Origin: Sandaracinobacteroides sayramensis
GTDB taxonomy: Bacteria > Pseudomonadota > Alphaproteobacteria > Sphingomonadales > Sphingomonadaceae
Reading direction: 5' to 3'
Length of the DNA: 64,000 nucleotides
NCBI RefSeq assembly: GCF_022014495.1
Contig: NZ_JAKLSQ010000010.1
Location: forward strand, 358,335-422,334
Shown here: positions 16,780 to 25,739 of the stretch, one piece after another
Layout of the letters: every line of letters begins with the position of its first letter
How positions within the stretch are numbered: position 1 is the first letter of the stretch
Program-made: the position numbers and the translations under genes
Notes under the pieces: model-generated
Seen by the model: only the letters and a program-made list of their open reading frames with translations
Databases searched by the model: none
What the model was told of the DNA's origin: nothing

Positions 16780-19289
16780 AGTCTCCCTCCGTCGATGTTG
16801 GGCGCCATGATCTCGGAGGGATCGACGCCGGCCAGCTCGCACACCGCTTCGAGCGGCGAGCGGCCAGCACGCACGAGAGCCTCGAACGCCGCCACTTCAT
16901 CGGGCGCGCTCGTATTGATCCAATAGCTGAAGGGATCGACCACCAGCCGGGCGATGCCGAGGCCCAGGGGTGAATCGATGAAGACTTCCGAATAATTGGG
17001 CTTGTTGTTGCGGACCGACTTCAACAGGTCGAGGACGAAGCCGGAATAGTCCAATATCCGATTCTCGACCGCCTTGTCGTAGGTCGATCCCTGCAACAGG
17101 AAGCGCGTCGCGGCATTTTCCAGAATGACCTGGCCCGTGCCGCCGAACAGCATCAGGTCGTTCATGCTTTGCAGCACGATGCCGAAGCTGCCGCGATATT
17201 TGCGCGCCCGGCGATAGCCCTGGCTGAAGGCTTCCGCGAGGCGGGACAGATCCTGCCCGTCGGTGCGCGTCATGAACTGCGCTGCCTCGTCGCACAGCAC
17301 GAAACGCGGACGGTCGCGGGCGGACAGGTAAAGCTCCTGCGTCACCGCATTGACGACGACCATGATCACGACGTTGAACAGGTCGGGCATCGACTTGAGG
17401 CGCTCCAGTTCGAGCACCACGAACTCGTCGCGCGAAATGTCGAAGGTGGACGGGCCGTTGAAATAATGCCCGTAAGCCCCGTCCGACCCGAAATCGCGCA
17501 GGTTGAACGCCAGCTCCCGCGCCACGGGAACCAGATGGTCCACCCGGTCGAGATCAGTCGAGGCATGGGCCGGATAGGTGCCGAGCCATTCGCGCACCGC
17601 GTCGATGCCCGCCTCGGCATTGCCCGCGTCGATCGCCCACTGCACCGCCGACTTCAGCAAATTCCATTCGCTGGTGGTGACGGGCTTGCGCGTCGCGGCA
17701 TTCGCCATTTCCGCGACGATGGACACAGCCATCGAAATCGCGGACTCCCGATCATCGCCATCGAGGGCAAGACCGAGATCGAAGGGATTGAGGACCAGAT
17801 GCTCCTCGCCCAGGTCGATATAGCGCCCCGAGCAAAGCGTGCAGAGCTTCCGGTAGGAACCGCCGATGTCGATGATGCGGATGAGCGCGTTCTGCGCAAA
17901 ATATTGCTGGCAGAGATTATTGAGCAGGAAGCTCTTGCCGGCACCACTCTCGGCCGAGACGATGAAATTATAGTTGTTGATCCTCGGATCGAAGAGGTCG
18001 AGCGTGATGAGCTGTCCCTTGCGGCCGGTATAGAGCAAGGCCGGTCGGCCGCCGCCGCGAAAGTCGGTCTGGATCGGCGACATCAGCACCGCCGCACGCG
18101 CCGGCACCCGGAAATCGCGCTGGAGCATCCGGATCGTCCGCTTCTCAGGATAGAGGCCGAACGGCATGCTCGCGGCGAGCAGGATGGGATTGAGGTAGCT
18201 TTCCTCCTGCACCATCCAGGGCAGAGGTTCGCTTTCCCACAGGCGCTTGGCGCGCGCCGCCATCTCGCGGGCCTGGTGCCGGTCACGGCCGAACACCCAC
18301 ATGGTCGGGATCACCGAGACGAAGCGGCTGTTGCCGATTTCGTCCAGCACCCAGCTTATTTCCTCGATCTGCTTGCCGACCTCGACGGCGAAGCTGCCCG
18401 CTGCCTTTTGCGCGGAAAGGAGCTGCGCGCGCTTGTGGATCTCGAATGCGGACTGGTCGAACAGCACGTTCAAGGTGAACAGGAACGGCCCGCCGATCTG
18501 GTCGCTGTCCTCGGCCGAGCCTCGCATCCCGCCGGTGAGGCGATTGGCCCGCTCGGCGCTGATCCGGCGCGGCGGCGACTTGGGCGTCAGGCACCGCGCC
18601 ACTTGGTTGCCGAGAAACACTTCCGGTCCCTCGAAGGCAAAGTCCGGTCCCGCGTCGATGATCTGCTTCCGGACGGGCACCGCCCGATTGTCCGCGCCCT
18701 GCGAGAAGACACCCGGCGCATAGTCGAACACGCCGTTGAAGATGCGGCGATAGAAGGACAGTAAGGCTTCGGGCAGCAGACGGCGAATGCCGAGCTTGGC
18801 GAGTTGCTCCTCGATCTGGCGCTTCAGGTCGCTGTCCATCGGCGCGCGCGTCTTGACCGACAGGAACGTGCGGAAATCGCGAACGGGGATGCCGTGCAGC
18901 GCCGCGAGGCCAGCGGTCCCGCTGCGCAGATAATCGAAGGTGCGCCGGGCTGACGCCTGGATCAGGGGATCGGGGCGCGTCTTCAGATCGAGATAAGCGT
19001 CGAGCGCATCGTCGATCAGCGGGTCCGCGAAGCTATGAAGCTGGAGGACCGTCCCATCGGGGAAATGCACATTGAGCAGCCCCAGCAGCGCCTCATGGAC
19101 ATGGGCGAACATATAGGCCGACGGCACCAGTTCCCAGGCATAGCCCCAGCCATCGTCGATGGTGAGGAAAGCATCCTCTTCCTCGACCCAGGCGACCAAC
19201 GGCAGATAGTCGGAAAAGCTGTCGCGCGAGACGCTGCGGTGCAACCGCGCCAGCGTCATACCGTCGCGTTGCTGGATGAGCCCGCTCAC
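16776..19289 (-). CDS. traC: Type-IV secretion ATPase TraC
   Basis: This 837-residue cytoplasmic ATPase (VirB4/TraC family) has an N-terminal TraC_F domain (WAWELVPS-like region near residues 48-60), a Walker A AESGAGKS at about residues 443-450 and a Walker B RFVLCDEAAQF at about 663-673, followed by QSMNDL near 703. TraC powers assembly of the F-type pilus and channel. Length agrees with the family (about 800-870). It overlaps traV and the membrane cassette by 4 bases each. Confidence 0.96.
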   Translation of the reverse strand: MSGLIQQRDGMTLARLHRSVSRDSFSDYLPLVAWVEEEDAFLTIDDGWGYAWELVPSAYMFAHVHEALLGLLNVHFPDGTVLQLHSFADPLIDDALDAYLDLKTRPDPLIQASARRTFDYLRSGTAGLAALHGIPVRDFRTFLSVKTRAPMDSDLKRQIEEQLAKLGIRRLLPEALLSFYRRIFNGVFDYAPGVFSQGADNRAVPVRKQIIDAGPDFAFEGPEVFLGNQVARCLTPKSPPRRISAERANRLTGGMRGSAEDSDQIGGPFLFTLNVLFDQSAFEIHKRAQLLSAQKAAGSFAVEVGKQIEEISWVLDEIGNSRFVSVIPTMWVFGRDRHQAREMAARAKRLWESEPLPWMVQEESYLNPILLAASMPFGLYPEKRTIRMLQRDFRVPARAAVLMSPIQTDFRGGGRPALLYTGRKGQLITLDLFDPRINNYNFIVSAESGAGKSFLLNNLCQQYFAQNALIRIIDIGGSYRKLCTLCSGRYIDLGEEHLVLNPFDLGLALDGDDRESAISMAVSIVAEMANAATRKPVTTSEWNLLKSAVQWAIDAGNAEAGIDAVREWLGTYPAHASTDLDRVDHLVPVARELAFNLRDFGSDGAYGHYFNGPSTFDISRDEFVVLELERLKSMPDLFNVVIMVVVNAVTQELYLSARDRPRFVLCDEAAQFMTRTDGQDLSRLAEAFSQGYRRARKYRGSFGIVLQSMNDLMLFGGTGQVILENAATRFLLQGSTYDKAVENRILDYSGFVLDLLKSVRNNKPNYSEVFIDSPLGLGIARLVVDPFSYWINTSAPDEVAAFEALVRAGRSPLEAVCELAGVDPSEIMAPNIDGGRL

Positions 19290-19894
19290 GGCCGATCCTC
19301 CTGCGCCGCGTTCTCACGGACCTGTTCGAGAATGGGGATGCGCGAGCTGGAGGATTGCGGCGTCACGAGATAGTCGCCGACCACCCATTGCGGGCGTTCG
19401 AGGATCGAGAAGACGTAGCGCTGCATATAGAGCCGGTCGGGCCGGTGCTGATCGGCATAAGGCAGAATCAACGTGCGGACCGTGCGCGCCGGCTTGAGCA
19501 TCGGTGTGACAGGCTGGTCGATCAGCCCCTGCAACTCGCGATAGACGCTGCTGCGATAGTCAGCGTAGCTTACGTCCCCGCGCGATGCCGACCGCTCCCG
19601 GCTCCCGCGATCGCGCAGCATCGACTTGTCGCGCGTGACGGCGGGATCGGACTTCGACGTGGCTCCGGCCACCGCGTCGGCATAAGCCTGTTCGGGGTGG
19701 ATGCACTGGCCATGATCGTCGTTCTTGCACGAGAATTTCTCGCTGTAGGGCGACATCATCGATCCCAGCGTCGCGCAGCCGCCGAGCGTGGTCAGCGCGG
19801 AGAGGGGGAGGATGAGGTGAGCGGCGCGCATGAGGCGCGAGCGTGGGGTTGGCCGCATGGAGGTGGCTCCCTGTTGGAGGTGAAGCGGGGGCAT
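19286..19894 (-). CDS. traV: Type-IV conjugative transfer lipoprotein TraV
   Basis: The protein carries a lipobox (LTTLGGC, Cys40 from the first ATG), then GSMMSPYSEKFSCKNDDHGQC, typical of TraV. As a lipoprotein it forms, with TraK and TraB, the outer-membrane core complex. The ATG at 19894 overlaps the traB stop (TGATG) and has GGGGAG upstream, but it puts 12 extra residues before the signal; the ATG at 19858 would give a more usual signal peptide and cannot be excluded. The 3' end overlaps traC by 4 bases. Confidence 0.9.
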   Translation of the reverse strand: MPPLHLQQGATSMRPTPRSRLMRAAHLILPLSALTTLGGCATLGSMMSPYSEKFSCKNDDHGQCIHPEQAYADAVAGATSKSDPAVTRDKSMLRDRGSRERSASRGDVSYADYRSSVYRELQGLIDQPVTPMLKPARTVRTLILPYADQHRPDRLYMQRYVFSILERPQWVVGDYLVTPQSSSSRIPILEQVRENAAQEDRP

Positions 19895-21177
19895 CAGAAT
19901 TTGCTCCCCGCGGTCGGCTTGATTTCGAGGGACACGCCCTCCTGAATGACCACGACCACCTCCTTGGCGGCGCCGACCTCGACGATCGGACCGGCCTGGC
20001 GGGCGAGGTCGAGATAGAAATCGGTGAGTTTGTCCGAGGACCGCGATAGTCCCTCGGCGATCCCGCTTTTCGCGGCATCGCCGGCGTCCAGCGTCCGGAC
20101 GCTGCCGAGCGCGGAGGTCGAGACGTCCCCGAAGCTGTTGTCGACGGCATCGGCAAAGCCGCTGATCGTGCCCGCGATAAAGGCACGCGCCAGCGCGGCG
20201 CCGGCACGGGTGACGACCTTGCCCGACAGGCCCTTTTTTCCGTCGGTGTCGACGAAAAAGCCCTTGAGCGGCTGATCCACGACCGAGCGTTCGTCGAAAT
20301 CCACACAGGAGAGCGACACGAGCTGGACTTCGACGCGCTCCTTGGCGAGCGATCCCGTCGCGTTGCCGATGACGAAGCAGCCGGCAAGGTTCGCCTTCAC
20401 GTCATTCGGGAGCACGGCGGGCGCCTGCACGCGAGCGATCAGCGGTTCGGGATTGCTGGTCGCGTCCCGGCTGGCGAGCGCGTCGATCCCCGTCAGCAGC
20501 CTCGCCTTCATGAAACCAGGCGGCAAATAGATCGTCCGGGTCTTTTTTTTAGCGGCGCTATCGGGCGCGGCAACCGGAGCGGTCGCCGCACCGATCGCAC
20601 CCACCGTCTTCTCCACCGGCGGCGCCGGCGGTGCAGGCGGCGCGGAGGGAATGGCTGGCGGCGCAGCGGTGGCCGCGTCGACATCGGCGGCGGGCGGCTC
20701 GGGAAAGGCCGGGGCATCACCGGACAACGCAGGCGGCAGGTCGCCGCCTCCGGCCGGGGAGGCGCCGGGACCGATCTTGCCTTCCTCGATCGCGGTGACA
20801 CGCTCGCCGAGCAGATTCTGTCCGTCGAGTATCTTCTTCAGATCCCCGCGCAGCTTGATTTCCAGACTGTCGCCGCGAAGCCCGGCACCCATGTCGAGAT
20901 TGGACGACGCCGGCGCGGCCACTTCCTGCGCCTTGTCGCCGCTCGCCATATAGAGGCCGAGCCCGAGCAGGCCGATCACGCCGGCGACGCCAGCCTGCTT
21001 GGCGCGCAGTTGCTGCCGCGAGGACAGCCCCGCCCATCGCGCCCGCATATCCAGCAGGGCGGGGCCGCGCATCGTCTCGGGCGTGTCGGCCCGCGCCTGC
21101 GCGGCGAGATGCGCCCGATAGGAGCCGGGATCGAGGCCATCGTCGCCATCGTCGAACGGTTCGTCCACGGGGGTCAT
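19894..21177 (-). CDS. traB: Conjugal transfer protein TraB
   Basis: The 427-residue protein has a cytoplasmic N-terminus (about 1-60), one membrane helix (about 63-80, VAGVIGLLGLGLYMAS), a coiled segment, a long Pro/Ala linker (about 145-200) and a C-terminal VirB10-like beta domain beginning at YLPPGFMKARLLTGIDA. TraB spans the envelope and joins TraK and TraV in the core complex. Its layout and length match F TraB (475). Neighbouring overlaps are 1 base with traV and 4 with traK. Confidence 0.95.
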   Translation of the reverse strand: MTPVDEPFDDGDDGLDPGSYRAHLAAQARADTPETMRGPALLDMRARWAGLSSRQQLRAKQAGVAGVIGLLGLGLYMASGDKAQEVAAPASSNLDMGAGLRGDSLEIKLRGDLKKILDGQNLLGERVTAIEEGKIGPGASPAGGGDLPPALSGDAPAFPEPPAADVDAATAAPPAIPSAPPAPPAPPVEKTVGAIGAATAPVAAPDSAAKKKTRTIYLPPGFMKARLLTGIDALASRDATSNPEPLIARVQAPAVLPNDVKANLAGCFVIGNATGSLAKERVEVQLVSLSCVDFDERSVVDQPLKGFFVDTDGKKGLSGKVVTRAGAALARAFIAGTISGFADAVDNSFGDVSTSALGSVRTLDAGDAAKSGIAEGLSRSSDKLTDFYLDLARQAGPIVEVGAAKEVVVVIQEGVSLEIKPTAGSKF

Positions 21178-21944
21178 TGGACGGCTCCCCGGCGAACGAC
21201 GATCAGCCGGGCGGTCTCGCCCGCCTTCAGGACCGTCCGGTCGAGCGTGACGGCAAAGATGTTGGCGCCGAGCGCACGGTCGAGGAAGCTGCGCTCGTCG
21301 AGCGTGGCGTCGGCGCCGACCGTCACGAGATATTCGGAAGCCGAAAGGCCGGAGCCCTCGATCTCGACGCGGCGGCGCTCGTCAACGCTGGCGCCCGGCA
21401 GCTCCGTGAGACGGACCTTGTCGGCGCGCGGCGCGACTGCCGTGAAGCTGCCGGGGATGCGGTCCTGTAGCATTGAGAGGGTGATCGAGACGGCGCGTTC
21501 TTCCTCGACCAGCGGGCCGAGCAGATCTTCATTGGCGCGGGCGCGCTGCGCGCCGCCGGGCTGGAGCATCACCGTTTGCGCGGGGATGTCCGAGGGCTCG
21601 GCATAGAGGGCATAGACCGCGCCGTTGCAGGTGATGAAGAACTCGGACGGGACCGTGACGAAGGTGCGCGTGACCGCGCCGGCGTCGTCGACTTCCCGCA
21701 CGAGAAACTTGATCCAGGCGTCCGACCCGGCGCGCTCGACGGCGATCGCCTTCTCGGCCGAGAACTTCACGTCCTCGATCTCGCCGCCCGCGCAGATGAC
21801 ATGGTTGATGTCGCGATTGGACAGCCGGATGGTGCTGGTCTGGTCGGGCAGCGCGACGATGGTCTGCGCCATAGCCGGGAGCGGCGCCAGCAGCAGGGCA
21901 AGCGCCGGCAGCGCCCGCGAGCGGGGCCTAGCGGGGTTCCACAT
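21174..21944 (-). CDS. traK: Type-F conjugative transfer secretin TraK
   Basis: The 256-residue protein has a signal peptide (residues 1-26, AMA-QT), then the TraK N-domain with LSNRDINHVICAGGEIEDV, where the INRI-like and C-G patterns are family marks. TraK is the VirB9/secretin-like outer-membrane core component. Length is close to F TraK (242). It starts 17 bases before the traE stop and ends overlapping traB. Confidence 0.94.
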   Translation of the reverse strand: MWNPARPRSRALPALALLLAPLPAMAQTIVALPDQTSTIRLSNRDINHVICAGGEIEDVKFSAEKAIAVERAGSDAWIKFLVREVDDAGAVTRTFVTVPSEFFITCNGAVYALYAEPSDIPAQTVMLQPGGAQRARANEDLLGPLVEEERAVSITLSMLQDRIPGSFTAVAPRADKVRLTELPGASVDERRRVEIEGSGLSASEYLVTVGADATLDERSFLDRALGANIFAVTLDRTVLKAGETARLIVVRRGAVQ

Positions 21945-22560
21945 CGAAATTTTCCTCGTTGAGCGCGGTCAGCCAGAAGCGGCCGTTGTCGATCGCGTAG
22001 CGAATGCGCAGATTGCCGCGGAATTTGCGGATCACGCCGCCGATGACCCGCTGCTTTTCGACCGGCACGAGAATCTCGCGGTCGGTCCAGGTCACAGGCT
22101 GGTCGGACCGGATATAGGTCGCGATCGACAGCGTGGGGTTGTTGGCGAGTTCGTCGAGCAGCCGGTTGAGGCTGTCGCGCATCCCGTTGTAGCCGGACGG
22201 ATGCACGATGCTCAGCAACTCGCGGAACTGACGGTCCGCCGAATAGGCCGAATAAGTGCCCGACAGCGAGACGACATTGCGGGTGATCGCCCGCAAATAG
22301 GCTTCGGACGGCTTGTTGCCCGTCACATAGAGATCGCCGCCCGCACCGAACGGCACCACCACCGTCCGCGTGTTCTGGTTGGACGTGTAGATCACCGTGC
22401 CCAGCACGGCGGTCATGCCGAACAGGCCGACCACGGCGAGCTTGAGCAACCTGTTCTCCTCGAACAGGTTGCTCGACCCCTGGAGGTAGCGGTGGATGCC
22501 GTAGCTGGCGGGCTTGCCGAGCAGCGGATCGGCGGGCGTTCGGGAGGAGCGTCGGAACAT
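21928..22560 (-). CDS. traE: Type-IV conjugative transfer protein TraE
   Basis: Starting at the ATG at 22560, the protein is 210 residues with LQGSSNLFEENRLLK before a membrane helix (about 40-60), then VVPFGAGGDLYVTG and a VirB8-like periplasmic domain. The longer upstream frame overlaps traL entirely and was rejected. TraE is the inner-membrane VirB8 counterpart of the F-type channel. It lies 8 bases after traL. Confidence 0.94.
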   Translation of the reverse strand: MFRRSSRTPADPLLGKPASYGIHRYLQGSSNLFEENRLLKLAVVGLFGMTAVLGTVIYTSNQNTRTVVVPFGAGGDLYVTGNKPSEAYLRAITRNVVSLSGTYSAYSADRQFRELLSIVHPSGYNGMRDSLNRLLDELANNPTLSIATYIRSDQPVTWTDREILVPVEKQRVIGGVIRKFRGNLRIRYAIDNGRFWLTALNEENFDVEPR

Positions 22561-22568
22561 GGGCCGGC

Positions 22569-22835
22569 TCACTCGAAAAAGCGGGTTTGCGTCGGGCCGG
22601 GATAGTGCCGGAAGCCGACAAGGCCCCAGCGCCAGGCCAGATGCGGGATGAAGCCCCTCGGCTTGGTGCGCAGCCAGGGGACGAAAAGAAGAAGGCCCGC
22701 GACCAGCGCCCAACCGAGCACTCCGCCGACGATGACGGCGACGAAGATGGTCGTGATCACCAGCACGAACTCGTCCGATCCAAACCACAGGATCTGGACC
22801 GGCTTGTGCAGATATTGGGGTAGCCGCTCGTCCAC
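22569..22835 (-). CDS. traL: Type-IV conjugative transfer protein TraL
   Basis: This 88-residue protein starts at GTG and has the TraL pattern: LPQYLHKPVQILWFGSDE, a hydrophobic hairpin (about 22-54) and a C-terminal GLVGFRHYPGPTQTRFFE. TraL is the inner-membrane VirB3 counterpart. Length equals the family's (about 90). It follows the pilin gene after a 122-base gap. Confidence 0.93.
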   Translation of the reverse strand: MDERLPQYLHKPVQILWFGSDEFVLVITTIFVAVIVGGVLGWALVAGLLLFVPWLRTKPRGFIPHLAWRWGLVGFRHYPGPTQTRFFE

Positions 22836-22957
22836 GAGCCTTCTCCTCTTGCTTCAAAACCACCTTGGGGATCGCTATGGGGTGGCTCCCAAAGCGCCTG
22901 CGCGCCCTGGTTCAGGGTGTCCGCGCGCGCCCGTGCCGGCGCGCGCGGACAGGAGGG

Positions 22958-23272
22958 TCAGATCACCATTCCGAAAGTCTGGAGGATGGTGTCGGATTTG
23001 ATGAGGCAGACCGCCGCGACGATGGTCGGGATGCCCACCATCACGTTCGAGAACAGCCGCGACACGCCGAAGAGGAACGCCGCGACGCCGCCCACGAAGC
23101 CGAGGGGGCCTTTGACCCCTTTGTTGACCACGATGTCGTAGATATCGTAGCCAAGGTCGCCCGCCGCGGGAGCGGTGAACGCATGGGCGCCACCGCTGAC
23201 GAGGGCGAGAGCGGCCAAAGGGAGGCCGACATTGGCGACCGGGGCGACCCGGCTGCCGATTTTCCTGATCAT
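22958..23272 (-). CDS. traA: Type-F conjugative pilin TraA (propilin)
   Basis: From the ATG at 23272 (GGAG upstream, 23284 area) the protein is 104 residues. A long leader ends at GGAHA, giving a predicted mature pilin of about 73 residues with two hydrophobic helices (about 50-68 and 75-98) around a short basic loop, as in F pilin (70 residues). It is the first structural gene before traL. With the S26 peptidase in the operon, the mature N-terminus may be joined to the C-terminus (inference). The longer upstream frame has no leader and was rejected. Confidence 0.85.
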   Translation of the reverse strand: MIRKIGSRVAPVANVGLPLAALALVSGGAHAFTAPAAGDLGYDIYDIVVNKGVKGPLGFVGGVAAFLFGVSRLFSNVMVGIPTIVAAVCLIKSDTILQTFGMVI

Positions 23273-23468
23273 AGACTTGCTCCGTCGAATATGGGCCGCC
23301 CGAGAACATGCCTGCCGGCATCGATGATGATCGGTGTCGGCCGACGGCGTGGCTGGACGGCCCAAAAGGGCCAGGCCGTCGGCATTCCGGTCCGCGGGGT
23401 CCGGCGTCCTGCGCGACGCAGGATCGCGGAACCGCACACGTCCGCCATGAAAGGGGATGGAAAGGCGC

Positions 23469-24239
23469 TCAGGGCCGGGCATCGCGGGACGCCTTGCGCT
23501 CGCTCAGGAAGGTTTCGAGTTCAGCCTGCTGGAAGCCGGAAATCAGCTTGCCGTCGGCGATGATGGTCGGCGTGCCGCTGATCCCGATCTTGCCGACCAC
23601 TTCGGCATCGGCCCGCACCTTGGCGGCGCCTTCCGGACAGGTGCGCAGCACATCGGGCGCCGCGCCGCCGTAAATTGCTTTGAAGGCCGCCTGCCTGTCC
23701 GGCGAACACAATATATGCTCGGCCTTGGCGGCGGCTTCGGGATGAATGCCCGATACGAAGAAGATCAGGCGCCGCACCGGCTTGCCCTCGGCGGCCTTGG
23801 CCGCCCAGAAGCGGTCGAGCGCCCGGCAATAGGGACAGTCGGGATCGGTGAACTCGATCACGCTGGGCGCATTGGCGGGGCCGAGCACGAATGCCTTGCC
23901 GGTGTCGATTGTGGCGAGCTTCCTGCGAGCCGCCGCATCCTGCGCAAGCGCGGTGACGTTGAGGCCGTTGCGGTCATAGACGGCCGCGAACAGCAAATGC
24001 TCGCTCTCGGGCGCATAGTAGATGATGCGCCCGCCCGCGCTCGCCTGGTAGATCGGCCCCTTGACCGGGGATTCCCCGAAATCCTCAATGGTGAGGTTCG
24101 TGAACGTCTGCTGGAGCTGCTGCTGCGCTTCCTCGGCCGCTGCCGCCAGCGCTGGGTCAGGCCGTTCCTGCGCGAGCGCGGGGATGGCGACGCCAAGCGA
24201 GAGAGCGGCGCACAGCCGGACGATGCTATTGGCGCGCAT
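23469..24239 (-). CDS. DsbC family protein-disulfide isomerase
   Basis: The 256-residue protein has a signal peptide (residues 1-23, ALA-QE), an N-terminal dimerisation-like domain, the active site CPYC (Cys135, Cys138) in TDPDCPYCRAL, and a cis-proline loop GISGTPTII near 226. This is the DsbC/DsbG fold. Placed ahead of traA, it is the counterpart of TrbB of F plasmids and should isomerise disulfides in Cys-rich transfer proteins. It overlaps the upstream small gene by 14 bases. Confidence 0.92.
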   Translation of the reverse strand: MRANSIVRLCAALSLGVAIPALAQERPDPALAAAAEEAQQQLQQTFTNLTIEDFGESPVKGPIYQASAGGRIIYYAPESEHLLFAAVYDRNGLNVTALAQDAAARRKLATIDTGKAFVLGPANAPSVIEFTDPDCPYCRALDRFWAAKAAEGKPVRRLIFFVSGIHPEAAAKAEHILCSPDRQAAFKAIYGGAAPDVLRTCPEGAAKVRADAEVVGKIGISGTPTIIADGKLISGFQQAELETFLSERKASRDARP

Positions 24240-24510
24240 CGCTGCTCTCCTTCGCGCGCGGCTGAGACCCCGCCGCGATCAAGGTGGCGTCCAGTCGGAC
24301 ATTCGCGCCGACGCGGATCGGCTCGGGGCGTGTTTTGGCCGTCTCGGAACAGGGGGAGCCGCATGTGCAGATGGCGAAGCCATCGGCGACCTCGACGAGG
24401 CGGCTGGGTTCGCGGGGCGGCGGCGCCTTCTGGTCGGCCTTTGCCTGCCCCGGCGTGCCCGTCAGGCACACCAGGGCAGCGGCCATCGCGCCGATAATCG
24501 GCTTCGTCAT
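24226..24510 (-). CDS. Small exported Cys protein, first gene of the tra operon
   Basis: The 94-residue protein starts at ATG 24510 with GGGAG 8 bases upstream and has a signal peptide (residues 1-23 or so, ending GQA). A short CTCGSPC motif (residues 48-54) is its only mark; it lies in a polar 70-residue mature part. It is not a known tra gene to me. As the first gene, just ahead of dsbC, it may be a substrate or helper of disulfide handling (inference). Confidence 0.65.
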   Translation of the reverse strand: MTKPIIGAMAAALVCLTGTPGQAKADQKAPPPREPSRLVEVADGFAICTCGSPCSETAKTRPEPIRVGANVRLDATLIAAGSQPRAKESSDARQ

Positions 24511-24953
24511 GCACGACTCCCTGTTCGGCGCCCAGGCGCCGCTGATGGTGATTGCGAAGCTCCGGAGCGGTCGGCGATTCTGGCCGGTCGTCCGAAGACG
24601 CTCAGTGCATGAAAGCGGATTGAACAGCGCGCAATAGCAACAGGAAGTCAGATGCCGCTGAAGGTCAAATTAGTTACATGAGTGCGAACTTTATCCGAAC
24701 CGGAGATATCCAAAATCCATTGATGAATCCATGAAGATCGGCAATTCACATCCTGTTGTTCAATTTATGCCATCTCGGATTCGTTCGGCTTGAATAGGTC
24801 CGTATCTATCGCAGGTTTGGATTCTAATTCACACTCGGCAAGTCACTTCCTGCGGAACCTGCACGAGTTGGAATTGAACAGGCTGCGGTGCCCGCGTTAT
24901 CGCCGCAAGATGCACTTCATGGCGAAGCACTTTCTCCACACAGGGAGAATGAG
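24511..24953. other. Intergenic region with the divergent tra and regulator promoters
   Basis: There is no convincing gene in this 443-base stretch; a short open frame at 24790-25008 overlaps the XRE gene out of frame and lacks a ribosome site. It is more AT-rich than its surroundings and must hold the promoter for the minus-strand tra operon and for the XRE gene. A direct repeat AATCCAT occurs at 24714-24720 and 24726-24732, and the XRE ribosome site is at about 24941-24947. I cannot place -35 and -10 boxes firmly. Confidence 0.5.
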
Positions 24954-25355
24954 ATGGCACAACCAGAACATCTTGCAGAATCCGACCTCCTGGGTCTCCG
25001 GCTGGTAAAGAAGATCTCCGGCGAGCGGATCAGGGAAGAACGCCGCCGCCGCGGTATCAAGCAGGGCGAACTTGCCGACGAAATGGGCGTGAGCCTGCGC
25101 TGGCTGCGCGAAATCGAAGCGGGCAATCCCGGCGCGAAGCTCGATGATCATTTGAACGGGACAATCCGCCTCGGCCTGTCAGCCGGGCATATCGTGCTTC
25201 CGATCCTGTTCATGGCGCAACGCATGCCCGTCCCGCAAACCTTGCTCCACACCGATCTGCGACCGCTTGAGCGAGCCTGCGTCGATCTCGTCGCCGACGC
25301 GGCGATCAAGTCGGTGACGGCGGAACTCAGGCCGAGTTGGTGGTCGGAAGACTGA
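24954..25355 (+). CDS. XRE family transcriptional regulator
   Basis: The ATG at 24954 with GGGAGA 9 bases upstream gives 133 residues. The helix-turn-helix domain is residues 21-70 or so (GERIREERRRRGIKQGELADEMGVSLRWLREIEAG), like Cro/CI and HipB-type regulators. The C-terminal half (about 85-133) is not recognised. It is divergent from the tra operon and probably controls it or its own promoter; no operator was identified with certainty. Confidence 0.85.
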   Translation: MAQPEHLAESDLLGLRLVKKISGERIREERRRRGIKQGELADEMGVSLRWLREIEAGNPGAKLDDHLNGTIRLGLSAGHIVLPILFMAQRMPVPQTLLHTDLRPLERACVDLVADAAIKSVTAELRPSWWSED

Positions 25356-25409
25356 AGCGGGACACCTCGATGTCCAATTCGCCGCCCTCGAACAGTCATC
25401 GAGGATGAT

Positions 25410-25739
25410 ATGGCCCACCACGCCAATGAGAGTGGCGACGTCGAACGTGTGAGCGTCGAAGCGCCCTCCGATCCACGAACTGCCCCGCGCAGCAAGCCCA
25501 AAGATGCAGCGGCTACTCTTCCTCAAATCGACAGCAACTCGCCGGGCCTGATCACGGTGTCCGAGTTTGCGGGCCTGGCGCGCTTATCACGACGTCAGAT
25601 CGATCGTTTACGCGCTCGTCCTCCAAGAGGTTTCCCCCGCGAGTATGAGCTGGGCACGAGTGACAGCAAGAACCGGCGATGCCCACGATTCAAGCTCCAA
25701 GACGTCCTTGTGTGGCTGAATAGCAGGCGCATTACCTAG
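25410..25739 (+). CDS. AlpA/excisionase-like DNA-binding protein
   Basis: This 109-residue protein has a Ser/Pro-rich N-terminus (about 1-45) and a winged helix (MerR/HTH_17-like) domain: ITVSEFAGLARLSRRQIDRL, then RFKLQDVLVWLNSRRI at the C-terminus, the usual layout of AlpA and Xis-type proteins. Such proteins often direct excision or regulate integrase of integrative elements. It is the last gene before tRNA-Gln, a common location for this class. No integrase is adjacent. Confidence 0.72.
   Translation: MAHHANESGDVERVSVEAPSDPRTAPRSKPKDAAATLPQIDSNSPGLITVSEFAGLARLSRRQIDRLRARPPRGFPREYELGTSDSKNRRCPRFKLQDVLVWLNSRRIT

Noticed and set aside
24790..25008. 72-residue frame before the XRE gene
   Set aside because: It overlaps the XRE gene out of frame, lacks a ribosome site and has no recognisable content.
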